Below are positions 1 through 8,446 of a DNA stretch of 64,000 nt, piece by piece. The position numbers and the translations under genes are program-made. Each line of letters begins with the position of its first letter. The stretch's first letter is position 1. The notes under the pieces are model-generated. The model made no database searches and was not told the DNA's origin. It worked only from the letters and a program-made list of their open reading frames with translations. Location: contig CAWEIU010000009.1 in the NCBI GenBank assembly GCA_963809245.1, positions 682,001 through 746,000 of the forward strand. The letters are read 5' to 3'. This stretch comes from Roseiarcus sp963809245. GTDB taxonomy: Bacteria; Pseudomonadota; Alphaproteobacteria; Rhizobiales; Beijerinckiaceae.

Positions 1-499
1 GGTGATCCTGGCGGTGCCGCTGGCCCTGATCGGAACGGTCGGCGCGTTGACCTACTTCGGCGCCACTAACGTTGCCGCCAGCCAGAGCGGGGTCGCCGCC
101 ACCAATCTCTACACACAGATCGGCCTCATCCTCCTGATCGCGCTCGGGGCCAAGAACGCAATCCTCATCGTCGAATACGCTCGCCAGCGGCGGGATCAAG
201 GCATGCCTGCGCTCGACGCAGCGGTCGAGGGAGCGCGGCTGAGGTTCCGGCCGATCATCATGACGTCGTTCGCCTTCATCCTCGGCGTGCTGCCACTCGT
301 CCTCGCCACCGGCGCCGGCGCCTCGGCGCGCGAGTCGATCGGGATCGCGGTCTTCTTCGGCATGATCGCCTCGACCTGTCTGACTGTGGTGTTCGTTCCT
401 TCCTTCTACGTGGTGATGCAGCGCCTCGACGAACGCAGAAGCCGCAGCGGCGAGCGAGACGTGAAGCCAGCCCCCGCCGATCTCCCGGCGGGGGAATAG
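1..499 (+). CDS. RND efflux transporter permease (AcrB/MexB family), C-terminal end, partial
   Basis: This is the last ~165 residues of an inner-membrane proton-driven RND pump; the rest lies before the window. The visible part has the final block of transmembrane helices. It includes the stretch GAKNAILIVEYARQ, followed by a charged loop and RPIIMTSFAFILGVLPLV, which is the conserved C-terminal signature of HAE1-type pumps. A short hydrophilic tail rich in Arg and Pro ends at the TAG at 497-499. A 9-bp G/C hairpin (471-479 with 486-494) lies inside the last codons and may slow the polymerase, but no U-tract follows. The substrate cannot be inferred. It is convergent with the operon ending at 528. 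Confidence 0.9.
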   Translation, partial: VILAVPLALIGTVGALTYFGATNVAASQSGVAATNLYTQIGLILLIALGAKNAILIVEYARQRRDQGMPALDAAVEGARLRFRPIIMTSFAFILGVLPLVLATGAGASARESIGIAVFFGMIASTCLTVVFVPSFYVVMQRLDERRSRSGERDVKPAPADLPAGE

Positions 500-527
500 G
501 GGCGCCAGCACAGCGGAATCGCTGCGC

Positions 528-815
528 TCAGCCCTGCCGGCGGATGAAGCCGGTGATCGCGACGTTCTCCCAGATGCCCGCCGCGTGGAACGGGTCGGCG
601 CGATTGAACGCCTCGACTGTCGCGCGGTCGGCCGCCTCGACGAGGAAGAGGCTGCCGATCATGGTCGATCCGTCGTCGGCGACGAGCGGGCCCGACATCA
701 CGATCCGCACGCCATGCGCCGTCGTGTCGGAGAGAAACGCCTTGTGCGCGTCGTAATTGGCGAGGCGCGTCGGCAGCGCCCCGTTTTTGTCGCGCGCGTG
801 GATAGCGAAAAGCAT
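528..815 (-). CDS. YCII (YciI-like) family protein
   Basis: A 95-residue protein with the dimeric alpha/beta YCII fold. It opens with MLFAIHARDKNG, has a His in the helix YDAHKAFL and an Asp in the late motif NRADPF, the positions expected for the family's His-Asp pair. The ATG at 815 was chosen because GAGG lies just upstream. It is the last gene of the ten-gene operon, 8 bp after the solute-binding protein. The family includes TftG, which removes chloride from 5-chlorohydroxyquinol in 2,4,5-T degradation, so its place in an operon with a hydroxyquinol-type dioxygenase and maleylacetate reductase is suggestive. Its reaction here is inference; many YCII proteins have no known function. Confidence 0.8.
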   Translation of the reverse strand: MLFAIHARDKNGALPTRLANYDAHKAFLSDTTAHGVRIVMSGPLVADDGSTMIGSLFLVEAADRATVEAFNRADPFHAAGIWENVAITGFIRRQG

Positions 816-823
816 CAAAGACC

Positions 824-1786
824 TCAGTTCTTCTGAATTTGATCCCAGGCCGGGCACTCGCGCTTGTCGACCGGCACGTCATAAGGGCCGAGGTTGGCGG
901 CCTGCACCACCACGGAAGGCTGGGTCACCTTGTTCGGCACGGGCTCGTGGCGCAGATAGCGGATCGCGATCTCCGTGCCGATGCAGCCCTGCACGAAGCC
1001 GTTGTAGTCGCCGGTCGCCAGCATCTTGCCGGCTTTGATGGCGTCGACCGCCTCCTTCGTGCCGTTGATGCCGACGATCTTCGCCTTGCTGTTCGCGTCG
1101 GCGAGCGCGTCCATTGCGCCGATCGCCATAGCGTCGTTCGCCGCCATCACGCCGGCGACGTTCGGGTTCGACTGCAGCAGGTTCTCCATCACCTGCATCG
1201 CCTGCAAGCGCTGATAGTTGGCGGGTTGCGAATCGACGAGCTTGACGTTGGGGAATTCGGCGATCGCGTCCTTGAAACCGCGCAGGCGGTCCTGCGCCGT
1301 CGCCGCGCCGCGCACGCCCTCGATGATGATCACGTCGCCCTTGCCGCCGATCGCCTTGAGCAGCACCTCGGCGGTCGACTTGGCGATCGAGTAATCGTCG
1401 GCGCCGACGAAGGCGACGAAGTCGCCGCCGGCGCTGCGGTCGGTGACGTTGACGACCGGGATTTTGGCCGCGTTGATCTTCTGCACGCCGGCGACCATCG
1501 CCTTATAGTCCACCGGCACCATGACGATCGCATCGGGCTTCTTGGTGACGATGTCGTCGATCTGGCTCATCTGCTCCGGGATGCTGTCGGGCTGCGTCGG
1601 CACGTACTGCAACACCTTGGCGTGCATTTCGGCGGCCGCCTTGGCGGCGCCGACGCGCTCGGCCTGGAAGAACGGATTGGTCTGGTTCTTGGTGAGCACT
1701 GCGATCGTCTCGCCGTCGGCGAAGGCGGGCGCCGCCGCGCCGCCGGCAAGGGCCAGAGCGAGGGCGATGATAGAGACGCGTTTCAT
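824..1786 (-). CDS. Periplasmic sugar-type ABC transporter substrate-binding protein (RbsB family)
   Basis: About 320 residues with an N-terminal signal peptide (Lys-Arg, hydrophobic core, cleavage near AFA-DG). The mature domain is a type-1 periplasmic-binding fold of the ribose/galactose class, as shown by the opening IAVLTKNQTNPFFQ and by VMAANDAMAIGAMDAL in the second lobe. The ATG at 1786 is preceded by GGAGGAAA at good spacing; the ATG 21 bp upstream would put residues before the signal peptide. It forms a CUT2 importer with the two permeases and the ATPase encoded just upstream. The family normally binds monosaccharides or related small polar molecules. The ligand here is unknown, and the surrounding aromatic-type enzymes suggest it may not be a simple sugar. 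Confidence 0.9.
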   Translation of the reverse strand: MKRVSIIALALALAGGAAAPAFADGETIAVLTKNQTNPFFQAERVGAAKAAAEMHAKVLQYVPTQPDSIPEQMSQIDDIVTKKPDAIVMVPVDYKAMVAGVQKINAAKIPVVNVTDRSAGGDFVAFVGADDYSIAKSTAEVLLKAIGGKGDVIIIEGVRGAATAQDRLRGFKDAIAEFPNVKLVDSQPANYQRLQAMQVMENLLQSNPNVAGVMAANDAMAIGAMDALADANSKAKIVGINGTKEAVDAIKAGKMLATGDYNGFVQGCIGTEIAIRYLRHEPVPNKVTQPSVVVQAANLGPYDVPVDKRECPAWDQIQKN

Positions 1787-1803
1787 TAAGTTTCCTCCAG
1801 TTG

Positions 1804-2778
1804 TCAACTACGAGCGCGGCTGCCGCGCAGATCGAGCCAGACGGCGGCGACGATGATCACGCCGGTCACCAGCGGCTGCCAGTTCCCTTCGACATGAAGC
1901 AGGTTCATGCCGTTGAGGACGAGCGTCAGCAGCAACGTGCCGACGAAGGTGCCGGCCAGCGTGCCGACGCCGCCGAACAGCGAGGTGCCGCCGATCAGCA
2001 CCGCAGCGATCGCCGGCAGCGTCAGGCTGCCGCCGATGTCGGCCTCGGCGGAATTGAGCCGCGCGAGAAAGACGAGCGAAGCGAAGCCCGCCGCAAGGCC
2101 GCTCAGCGTATAGACGAGGATGAGCCGCCGCCTGACCGGCACGCCCGAGAGGCGCGCCGCCGTCGGATTGGCGCCGATCATGGTGATCTGCTGGCCCCAA
2201 ATGCTGCGCTGGGCGAACAGAGTGCCGACGACGAGCAGCGCCGCCATCACCAGCACGGGGATCGGCACGCCGAGAAGATAGCCGTTGCCGAGCTCGCGGA
2301 AGCCGTGCGGAAAGCCGTAGACCGTCGCGCCGGCCATGAAGGTGTAGGTGACGCCCTGCAGCACCCACAGCATGCCGTAGGTCGCGATGAAGGAGGGAAT
2401 GCGGAGCAGGCTCACCATCATGCCGTTGAGCAGGCCGACCGCCGCGCCGACCGCCAAAGCCGCGGCGACGCCGATCCAGGGATCGCCGGTCGATTTGATC
2501 ACCGTTCCGGCGACGCACGCCGCCAGCCCGATGGTCGCGCCGACCGAGAGGTCGAGCCCCGCCGTGATCACCACCAGCGTCAAGCCGGAGCTCATGAAGA
2601 ACAGCAGCGCAGCCTGGCGCAGCACGTTGACGAGGTTGACGACCGTGAGGAACGCGCCGCTCAGCAGGCTCAGCGCGACGCCGACGATCAGCACCGCGCC
2701 GAGGCGCAGCAGCAGGCGGATCAACTCGGGAGGCAGGGTGGGCCGCGTGGCCCGAGCTTCGGAAGTGGCGGCGGTCAT
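1804..2778 (-). CDS. ABC transporter permease, ribose type (RbsC family), first copy
   Basis: A 324-residue inner-membrane protein of the BPD_transp_2 family with about eight to ten transmembrane segments. The signature GLDLSVGATIGLAACVAG lies near residue 80, and GGTSLFGGVGTLAGTFVG in the last third, both typical of RbsC-type permeases. The start ATG overlaps the stop of the second permease gene (ATGA), showing translational coupling. Two different permeases encoded side by side imply a heterodimeric channel, where the classical ribose system uses a homodimer. The solute-binding protein gene follows after 17 bp. Confidence 0.9.
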   Translation of the reverse strand: MTAATSEARATRPTLPPELIRLLLRLGAVLIVGVALSLLSGAFLTVVNLVNVLRQAALLFFMSSGLTLVVITAGLDLSVGATIGLAACVAGTVIKSTGDPWIGVAAALAVGAAVGLLNGMMVSLLRIPSFIATYGMLWVLQGVTYTFMAGATVYGFPHGFRELGNGYLLGVPIPVLVMAALLVVGTLFAQRSIWGQQITMIGANPTAARLSGVPVRRRLILVYTLSGLAAGFASLVFLARLNSAEADIGGSLTLPAIAAVLIGGTSLFGGVGTLAGTFVGTLLLTLVLNGMNLLHVEGNWQPLVTGVIIVAAVWLDLRGSRARS

Positions 2779-3716
2779 GGCGTTTGCGTCCGGAAGGCTT
2801 CGAGCGTGAAGGCGAGGATGACGAGAAGGCCGATGCAACTCACCTGGAGCGCCGAGGAGACTGCGAGCAGGTTGAGCCCGTTGCGCAATATGCCGATCGT
2901 CAGCGCGCCGAGCAGCGTGCCCGGCAGCCAGCCATTGCCGCGCTCGAACGACGTGCCGCCCAGCGCGACCGCCGCGATGGCGTCGAACTCCATGCCGATG
3001 CCGGCGGTCGGATGGCCGGCGTTGAGGCGGCTCGCAAGCAGAAGCCCGGCGATACCGGCCCAGGCGCCTGCAAGCGCATAGACCGCGAGCAGCATTCGAC
3101 GCCATGGCACGCCCGCCAGCGTCAGCGCCTCGCGATTGCCGCCCAGCGCGAATACGTAACTGCCGAAACGGGTGCGGTAGAGCAGCGCGTGCATGAGCGC
3201 ATAAGCGGCGGCGACCAGCAGGATGGGCACGCGGATGCCTAGGATCGAGCCGCCATAGACAAAGAGGACGCTGTTCGGCAAGCCGACGACGCTCTGGCCG
3301 CCGGTGACGACGAGCGCGAGGCTTTGCGCGACGCCGAGCGTGCCGAGCGTCGCGACGAATGGGGGAATGCGGAGGTAGGCGACGAGGCCGCCGTTCAAGA
3401 TCCCGGCGGCCGTCCCCGCCGCCAGCGCGGCGGCGAGCGTCGCCACGAAGGAGCCGGTCGCCAGCGCGGTCTGCGCGAGCACGACCGAGCAGAGCGACAG
3501 CACTGCGCCGATCGAAAGGTCGAGCCCCTCGGTGAGGATCACGAAGGTCATCGGCAATGCGATCAGCAGCAGCACGCTGGATTGCAGCAGCACGTTCAGC
3601 GCATTGCCTGGAGTCGCGAAGTCGTGGCTCGCGATGGAGAAGCCGACCAGCATGATGGCGAGCATCGCCAGCAGGCCGGGGGCGCGCATGGGGCGCTTGA
3701 GAGCGAGGGCGGTCAT
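2775..3716 (-). CDS. ABC transporter permease, ribose type (RbsC family), second copy
   Basis: A 313-residue membrane protein with EGLDLSIGAVLSLCSVVL near residue 70 and AVALGGTSFERGNGWLPGTL near the C-terminus, so it belongs to the same family as its neighbour but is clearly divergent. It starts at the ATG at 3716, which overlaps the stop of the ATPase gene by 4 bp. The predicted role is half of a heterodimeric CUT2 importer channel. The longer upstream open frame is a shadow of the ATPase gene and was not used. Confidence 0.9.
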   Translation of the reverse strand: MTALALKRPMRAPGLLAMLAIMLVGFSIASHDFATPGNALNVLLQSSVLLLIALPMTFVILTEGLDLSIGAVLSLCSVVLAQTALATGSFVATLAAALAAGTAAGILNGGLVAYLRIPPFVATLGTLGVAQSLALVVTGGQSVVGLPNSVLFVYGGSILGIRVPILLVAAAYALMHALLYRTRFGSYVFALGGNREALTLAGVPWRRMLLAVYALAGAWAGIAGLLLASRLNAGHPTAGIGMEFDAIAAVALGGTSFERGNGWLPGTLLGALTIGILRNGLNLLAVSSALQVSCIGLLVILAFTLEAFRTQTP

Positions 3717-5239
3717 TGATGCATCCCCAAGCGCACGATGTTCTCCTCGCTGAGCTCGGCGCGGCCGAGTTCGCCGACGATGCGCTTGCCGCGCATCACA
3801 TAGGCGCGGTCGCAGACGTGCACGATTTCCGCCTGTTCCGAGCTGATCATGAGAACGCCGGCGCCGGCGGCGACGAGTTCGTCGATCAGCGCGAAGATCT
3901 GCGCCTTGGCGCCGATGTCGATGCCGCGCGTCGGCTCGTCGAAGATGAAGAGCCGCGCCTTGGCGGCGAGCCACTTGCCGATGACGACCTTCTGCTGGTT
4001 GCCGCCGGAGAGCGTGCCGACCTGCTGCTGCAAGGAGGCGGCGGCGATGCCGAGTCGCTTAACGATCTCATGTGCGGTCGTGCGGCCGAACCCGGCGCGC
4101 ATGAAGCCCGAGGGAAAGAGCGACGGCAGGCCGGCGAGCAGAAGATTGTCGCCGACGGTGCGGATCAGCGCGAGACCTTCGGATTTGCGGCTCTCGGGGA
4201 TCAACGCCATGCCGAGCTTGGCGGAATGATCGGGCGAGCCCGGATGGATGCGGCCGAACACCCTCACTTCGCCGGAAGTGACCTTGTCGGCGCCGAAGAC
4301 CGCGCGCGCGACCTCCGTCCGCCCCGAGCCGACCAGACCGCACAGGCCGACGATCTCGCCCTCGCGCACGGTGAGGTCGATATTGGCGACGCCGTTGGCG
4401 GCGGCGAGTCCGCGCACCTCGAGCATCGTTTCGCCCGGAGCGCGGAAGCGGCGGGGATAGGTCATGTCGACCGTCCGGCCGACCATCAGGCGAACCAGTT
4501 CGTCCGGCGTCGCCTCCTTGGGCAGCAGGCTGCGCACCTTCTTGCCGTCGCGCAGCACGGTGATGCGATCGCCGAGCGCGAAGACCTCGGCCATGCGGTG
4601 CGAGATGTAGACGATGGCGACCCCATCCGCCTTCAGGCGCGCCATCATGGCGAACAGGCGCTCGCTCTCGCGGTCGGAGAGCGCCGCGGTCGGCTCGTCC
4701 ATGACGAGGATGCGCGCGTCTTGCGACAGGGCCTTGGCGATCTCGACCATCTGTTGCTGGGCGACGCCGAGGCGATGAACGCTCTCGCGCGGGTCGATGT
4801 CGAAGCCGATCATGTCGAGCACGCGGCGGGCCTCGGCGTAGAGGCGCTTATGGTCGATCGAGCCGGGCGTGCGTCCGCGCGGCGCGCGGCCGAGATAGAT
4901 GTTGTGCGCGATGTCGAGATGGGGAACGAGCGAGAATTCCTGAAAAATCACCGCGATGCCGAGCTGGCGCGCGTCGGCCGGCGAAGCGATGACGGTCGGG
5001 CGTCCTTCATAGAGAACCTCGCCCGCGTCCGCCGCGACGGCGCCGCAGAGAACCTTCATCAGCGTCGACTTGCCGGCGCCGTTCTCGCCGAGCAGCATAT
5101 GCGTCTCGCCCGGCCAGATCGCGAAGGAAACGTCGCTCAGCGCGCGCACGCCGGGAAAGCTCTTGCTGATCCCGCGCAGCTCGAGCTTCGGCGGTGCGAG
5201 GGGCGCCTCGGTCGTCATTGTCGTCTCGGTCGCAATCAC
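3713..5239 (-). CDS. Sugar-type ABC transporter ATP-binding protein (RbsA family, two ATPase domains)
   Basis: About 508 residues holding two tandem nucleotide-binding domains, as in RbsA/MglA. Domain 1 has Walker A GENGAGKSTL, a signature region around LGVAQQQMVEIAKAL and Walker B ILVMDEPTAAL. Domain 2 has the degenerate loop GLVGSGRTEVARAVFG, the signature LSGGNQQKVVIGKWL and LFIFDEPTRGIDIGAK. I prefer the GTG at 5239, which forms a GTGA overlap with the stop of the oxidase gene; the ATG at 5218 is an alternative. It powers the importer formed with the two permeases and the binding protein. Confidence 0.9.
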   Translation of the reverse strand: MIATETTMTTEAPLAPPKLELRGISKSFPGVRALSDVSFAIWPGETHMLLGENGAGKSTLMKVLCGAVAADAGEVLYEGRPTVIASPADARQLGIAVIFQEFSLVPHLDIAHNIYLGRAPRGRTPGSIDHKRLYAEARRVLDMIGFDIDPRESVHRLGVAQQQMVEIAKALSQDARILVMDEPTAALSDRESERLFAMMARLKADGVAIVYISHRMAEVFALGDRITVLRDGKKVRSLLPKEATPDELVRLMVGRTVDMTYPRRFRAPGETMLEVRGLAAANGVANIDLTVREGEIVGLCGLVGSGRTEVARAVFGADKVTSGEVRVFGRIHPGSPDHSAKLGMALIPESRKSEGLALIRTVGDNLLLAGLPSLFPSGFMRAGFGRTTAHEIVKRLGIAAASLQQQVGTLSGGNQQKVVIGKWLAAKARLFIFDEPTRGIDIGAKAQIFALIDELVAAGAGVLMISSEQAEIVHVCDRAYVMRGKRIVGELGRAELSEENIVRLGMHQ

Positions 5240-6645
5240 GCCGCCGCCTCCTCGGTCCGCGTTTCCTCGAAGAAGATCTTGCCGGGGTTCATGATGTTCA
5301 GCGGATCGAGCGCGCCCTTGATCGCCCGCATCGCATCGACCGCGTCTTCGCCGTGCTCCGTCTTGAGATAGCCGCGCTTGCCGACGCCGACGCCGTGCTC
5401 GCCGGTGCAGGTGCCGTCGAGCGCCAGCGCCCGCGCGACGAGCCGGGCGTGCAGCGCGCGCGCCCGCGCGATCTCCTCGGAATCGTTGGGGTCGACGAGC
5501 AGCAGCAGATGGAAATTTCCGTCGCCGACATGTCCGACGAGCGGCGCGAGCACGCCTGACGTCTCGAGGTCGCGCCGGGTTTCTTCCAGGCATTGCGCGA
5601 GCGCGGAGATCGGCACGCAGACGTCGGTGATGATCGCCTCGCTCCCCGGCTTCAGCGCGCGCCCGGCGTAGAGCGTGTTGTCGCGCGCGTGCCAGAGGCG
5701 AGAGCGCGCCTCGGGCTCGCGCGCCCATTGCATCTCGGCGGCGCCGTATTCGGCGACGATCGCGCGGACGGACTCGGCCTGCTCATCGACCGCGTTCGGC
5801 GTGCCGTGGAACTCGATGAACAGCGTCGGCAGTTCGGGATAGGCGAAGCCGGCGTAGCGGTTGACGCCGCGCATCATGACCTCGTCGAGCAGTTCGATCC
5901 GGGCCACCGGGATCGCCGCCTGCATCACCGCGATGGTCGCCTCGACCGCGCCGCCAAATGCCGGAAACGGGCAGACGGCGGCGGCTGTCGCCTCCGGGAT
6001 CGGGTGCAGGCGCAAGGTCACTTCGGTGATCACGCCGAGCGTTCCTTCCGCGCCGACGAACAGGCGCGTGAGGTCGTAGCCGGCGGCGGATTTGCGCGCG
6101 CGCCGCCCGGTACGGATCAGCCGCCCGTCGGACAGCACGACTTCGAGCGCCAGCACGTTGTCGCGCATCGTGCCGTAGCGCACCGCCATCGTGCCCGAAC
6201 CGCGGGTCGAAGCCATGCCGCCGATCGAAGCGTCCGCGCCGGGGTCGATGGGAAAGAACAAGCCGGTGTCGCGCAGCGAGGCGTTGAGCGCCTTGCGGCG
6301 GATGCCGGGGCCGACCCGCACGTCCATGTCAGCCTGATTGACGGCGACGACCTGGTCCATCGCGCTCATGTCGAGGCAGAGGCCGCCGCGCACCGACGCC
6401 GCGTTGCCCTCGAGCGAGGTCCCGGCGCCGAACGGCACGATCGGGACGCGAAGCTCGTGGCAGAGCGCGACGATCCGGCGCACCTCCGCCGCGTCGAGCG
6501 GCCGCGCCACGAGATCGGGCGGAGAGGGTTCGCGATAGGCCTCGCTGCGGCCGAACTGGGCGCGCAGTCCAGCGGCGTCGCTGATGCGCTCGCCGAGCGT
6601 GGGACGCAAACGCTCCAAAAGAGCCGCGACGGCGGGATTGGGCAT
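5236..6645 (-). CDS. FAD-binding oxidoreductase of the D-lactate dehydrogenase/glycolate oxidase (GlcD/Dld) family
   Basis: A 469-residue flavoenzyme. The N-terminal half is a PCMH-type FAD domain with VPFGAGTSLEGNA and PGADASIGGMASTRGSGT. The C-terminal half is the FAD-oxidase C domain, with HVGDGNFHLLL and a late GEHGVGVGKRGYL followed by LDPLNIMNPGKIF. Relatives oxidise 2-hydroxy acids such as D-lactate, glycolate or D-2-hydroxyglutarate, passing electrons to cytochrome c or the electron-transfer flavoprotein. In this operon it may oxidise a hydroxy-acid side chain or downstream intermediate. It lies 46 bp after the dioxygenase gene and overlaps the ATPase gene. Family assignment is firm; substrate is unknown. 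Confidence 0.85.
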   Translation of the reverse strand: MPNPAVAALLERLRPTLGERISDAAGLRAQFGRSEAYREPSPPDLVARPLDAAEVRRIVALCHELRVPIVPFGAGTSLEGNAASVRGGLCLDMSAMDQVVAVNQADMDVRVGPGIRRKALNASLRDTGLFFPIDPGADASIGGMASTRGSGTMAVRYGTMRDNVLALEVVLSDGRLIRTGRRARKSAAGYDLTRLFVGAEGTLGVITEVTLRLHPIPEATAAAVCPFPAFGGAVEATIAVMQAAIPVARIELLDEVMMRGVNRYAGFAYPELPTLFIEFHGTPNAVDEQAESVRAIVAEYGAAEMQWAREPEARSRLWHARDNTLYAGRALKPGSEAIITDVCVPISALAQCLEETRRDLETSGVLAPLVGHVGDGNFHLLLLVDPNDSEEIARARALHARLVARALALDGTCTGEHGVGVGKRGYLKTEHGEDAVDAMRAIKGALDPLNIMNPGKIFFEETRTEEAAA

Positions 6646-6691
6646 GGTCGCTTCCTCTGTTCGCGGCTATCGAGGCCGCGCGGTTTCTTCG

Positions 6692-7555
6692 TTAGGCCGG
6701 GGTCAGTCCGAAACGGTAGCGCAGCAGCCGATAGGGCTGCGGCTGCTGCGTGCCGTCAGGCGCAACACCCGCCGGCTGGAACGGGAACGCGTCGATCAGG
6801 GATTCCTTCACGCCGAACACCGCGTCGCTGTCGAGATATTGATCGCCGTCGACGAACACATGCGTGATGAGACGGCGGAAGCCGGGCGCGACGATCATGA
6901 AATGGACATGGGCCGGGCGCCACGGGTGTCGGTCGGTCGCCTTGAGCATGTCGCCGACCGGGCCGTCGTAAGGGATCGGATAGGCGGCCGGCGTCGTCGT
7001 GCGGAAGCGCAGGCGACCGGCCTCGTCGGTCACGAAGCGCGCGCGGCGCTCGAGTTCGCCCCCTTCGCGCTGCACGTCGTAGAAGCCCTCGGTGTCGGAG
7101 TGCCAGACGTCGACCGTCGCGCCGGCGACCGGCTTGCCCGAGGGGTCGGTGACGTTGACGTCGACGAACAGCGGCGCGCCGCCGCCCTTGCCGCCGGGAT
7201 CGATGTCGGCGCCCTGTTCGGCGAGCGGCGCGTCCTCGACGAAGAAGGGGCCGAGCACCGTCGATTGGGTCGCGCCCGGGGCAGGGCGGTTGTTGATCGC
7301 GTCGACCAGGGTCGAGACGCCGAGCGTATCCGAGAGCAGGATGAACTCCTGCCGGCTCTGGTCGCTGATCTTTCCGGTGCGGGTGAGGAATTCGATCGCA
7401 TAGACCCATTCGGCCTCGGTCACCGCCTCCTCGCGCACGAAGTCGTGGATGTGGCGCACCAGACCGTTCAGCAATTGCTTCAGGCGCGGATTCGGGCAGC
7501 CCTCGAAGCGCCGAAGGACCTCTTGTGTGATGCTTTGATCGTCAAGCTCGCGCAT
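6692..7555 (-). CDS. Intradiol ring-cleavage dioxygenase, hydroxyquinol 1,2-dioxygenase type
   Basis: A 287-residue non-haem Fe(III) dioxygenase. It has the all-helical dimerisation N-terminus of the catechol/hydroxyquinol group (roughly residues 1-100) and the beta-sandwich catalytic domain after it. The iron ligands expected for the family are visible: Tyr159 in GFYDVQ, Tyr192 in YPIPYDGPVG, and His216 and His218 in RPAHVHF. The YPIPYDGPVG pattern and the neighbouring maleylacetate reductase point to hydroxyquinol (1,2,4-trihydroxybenzene) cleaved to maleylacetate. Catechol or another trihydroxylated ring cannot be excluded. No hydroxylase that would make hydroxyquinol is encoded in this operon. 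Confidence 0.88.
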   Translation of the reverse strand: MRELDDQSITQEVLRRFEGCPNPRLKQLLNGLVRHIHDFVREEAVTEAEWVYAIEFLTRTGKISDQSRQEFILLSDTLGVSTLVDAINNRPAPGATQSTVLGPFFVEDAPLAEQGADIDPGGKGGGAPLFVDVNVTDPSGKPVAGATVDVWHSDTEGFYDVQREGGELERRARFVTDEAGRLRFRTTTPAAYPIPYDGPVGDMLKATDRHPWRPAHVHFMIVAPGFRRLITHVFVDGDQYLDSDAVFGVKESLIDAFPFQPAGVAPDGTQQPQPYRLLRYRFGLTPA

Positions 7556-7571
7556 TGCCTTCCTCCTCCCG

Positions 7572-8444
7572 TCACAGTCCCGCGAGACGCGCGGCGAACG
7601 GAACCGTCGCGATGAAGTCCGTCTCGCCCTCTCCGGTCGCGATCAACGCGGAATAGGTCTGGCGCAATTGCGCGGCAAGCGGCGCCGGAACCGAGGTCGC
7701 GCGCGCGGTGTCGAGCAGGAGGTCGAGGTCCTTGGCCATCTGCCGGCAGGAGAAGGTGGGCGAGTAGTCGCCCGCTTTCAACGGCGGCGTCTTGTATTTG
7801 ACCATCGGCGAGCCGACCGCGCTGTCGGCGAGAAGATCGAGCATGTCGGCGAAATCGACGCCGCCCTTGCGCGCGAAGGCGAGCGCCTCGCCCATCATGC
7901 CCGCCGAGACGGCGATCATCAAATTGATGGCGAGCTTGGCGAAGCGCGCCTGCTCGGCCTCGCCGAGATAGCGCTGCGCGCGCGAATAGGCCGCCATCGC
8001 CGGCAGCGCGGCGTCGAACGCGGCGCGCGGGCCGGACGCCAGCACCGTCAATTCGCCGCGCTCCGCGAGCACCGGATTGCCCGAGACGGGCGCGCGCAAA
8101 TAGGCTGCGCCGGCGGCGGCGACGAATTCGCCGGCCCGCGCCGAAGCCGCCGCGCTCACCGTGCTCGTCTCGACGACGATCGCGCCGGGCGCGAGCGAGG
8201 GGGCAAGCTCGTGCATCGCCAATTCGAGCACCGCGTCGTCGGGCAGCGAGGTGAAGACGAGCCCGGCGCCCGCGATCGCTTCGGACGCTTCCGCCGTAAC
8301 CTGAATCTGGCGTGAGGCGGCGAGTTCGGAGCGTTGTGGGTCGCGGTCGAATCCCGCCACCGCGCGGCCCGTCGCGGCGATGCGCGCCGCCATCGGCAGG
8401 CCAAGCTTACCGAGGCCGATCCAGCTAATCTTCAAATCGCTCAC
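7572..8444 (-). CDS. NAD(P)-dependent 3-hydroxyisobutyrate dehydrogenase-family oxidoreductase
   Basis: A 290-residue beta-hydroxyacid dehydrogenase. The N-terminal Rossmann loop is WIGLGKLGLPMAARI, followed by LRAPVSGNPVLAERGELTV (substrate-binding region) and the catalytic Lys in ARFAKLAINLMI. The helical C-terminal domain is complete. The GTG start at 8444 lies 2 bp after the stop of the amidohydrolase gene, so the operon order is tight. Family members act on 3-hydroxyisobutyrate, tartronate semialdehyde, glyoxylate or 2-(hydroxymethyl)glutarate. A role in a side-chain or lower pathway step is inferred from the operon only. Confidence 0.85.
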   Translation of the reverse strand: MSDLKISWIGLGKLGLPMAARIAATGRAVAGFDRDPQRSELAASRQIQVTAEASEAIAGAGLVFTSLPDDAVLELAMHELAPSLAPGAIVVETSTVSAAASARAGEFVAAAGAAYLRAPVSGNPVLAERGELTVLASGPRAAFDAALPAMAAYSRAQRYLGEAEQARFAKLAINLMIAVSAGMMGEALAFARKGGVDFADMLDLLADSAVGSPMVKYKTPPLKAGDYSPTFSCRQMAKDLDLLLDTARATSVPAPLAAQLRQTYSALIATGEGETDFIATVPFAARLAGL

Positions 8445-8446
8445 GC

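Noticed and set aside
471..494. Strong hairpin at the end of the RND pump gene read as a terminator
   Set aside because: It lies inside the coding sequence before the stop codon and has no U-tract.
1801..3081. A 426-residue open frame antisense to the permease genes
   Set aside because: Low-complexity Arg/Asp/Gln translation, typical antisense shadow of GC-rich membrane protein genes.
3716..5371. A 551-residue open frame antisense to the ABC ATPase gene
   Set aside because: Shadow frame rich in Arg, Ala, Asp and His; the ATPase motifs on the minus strand are unambiguous.
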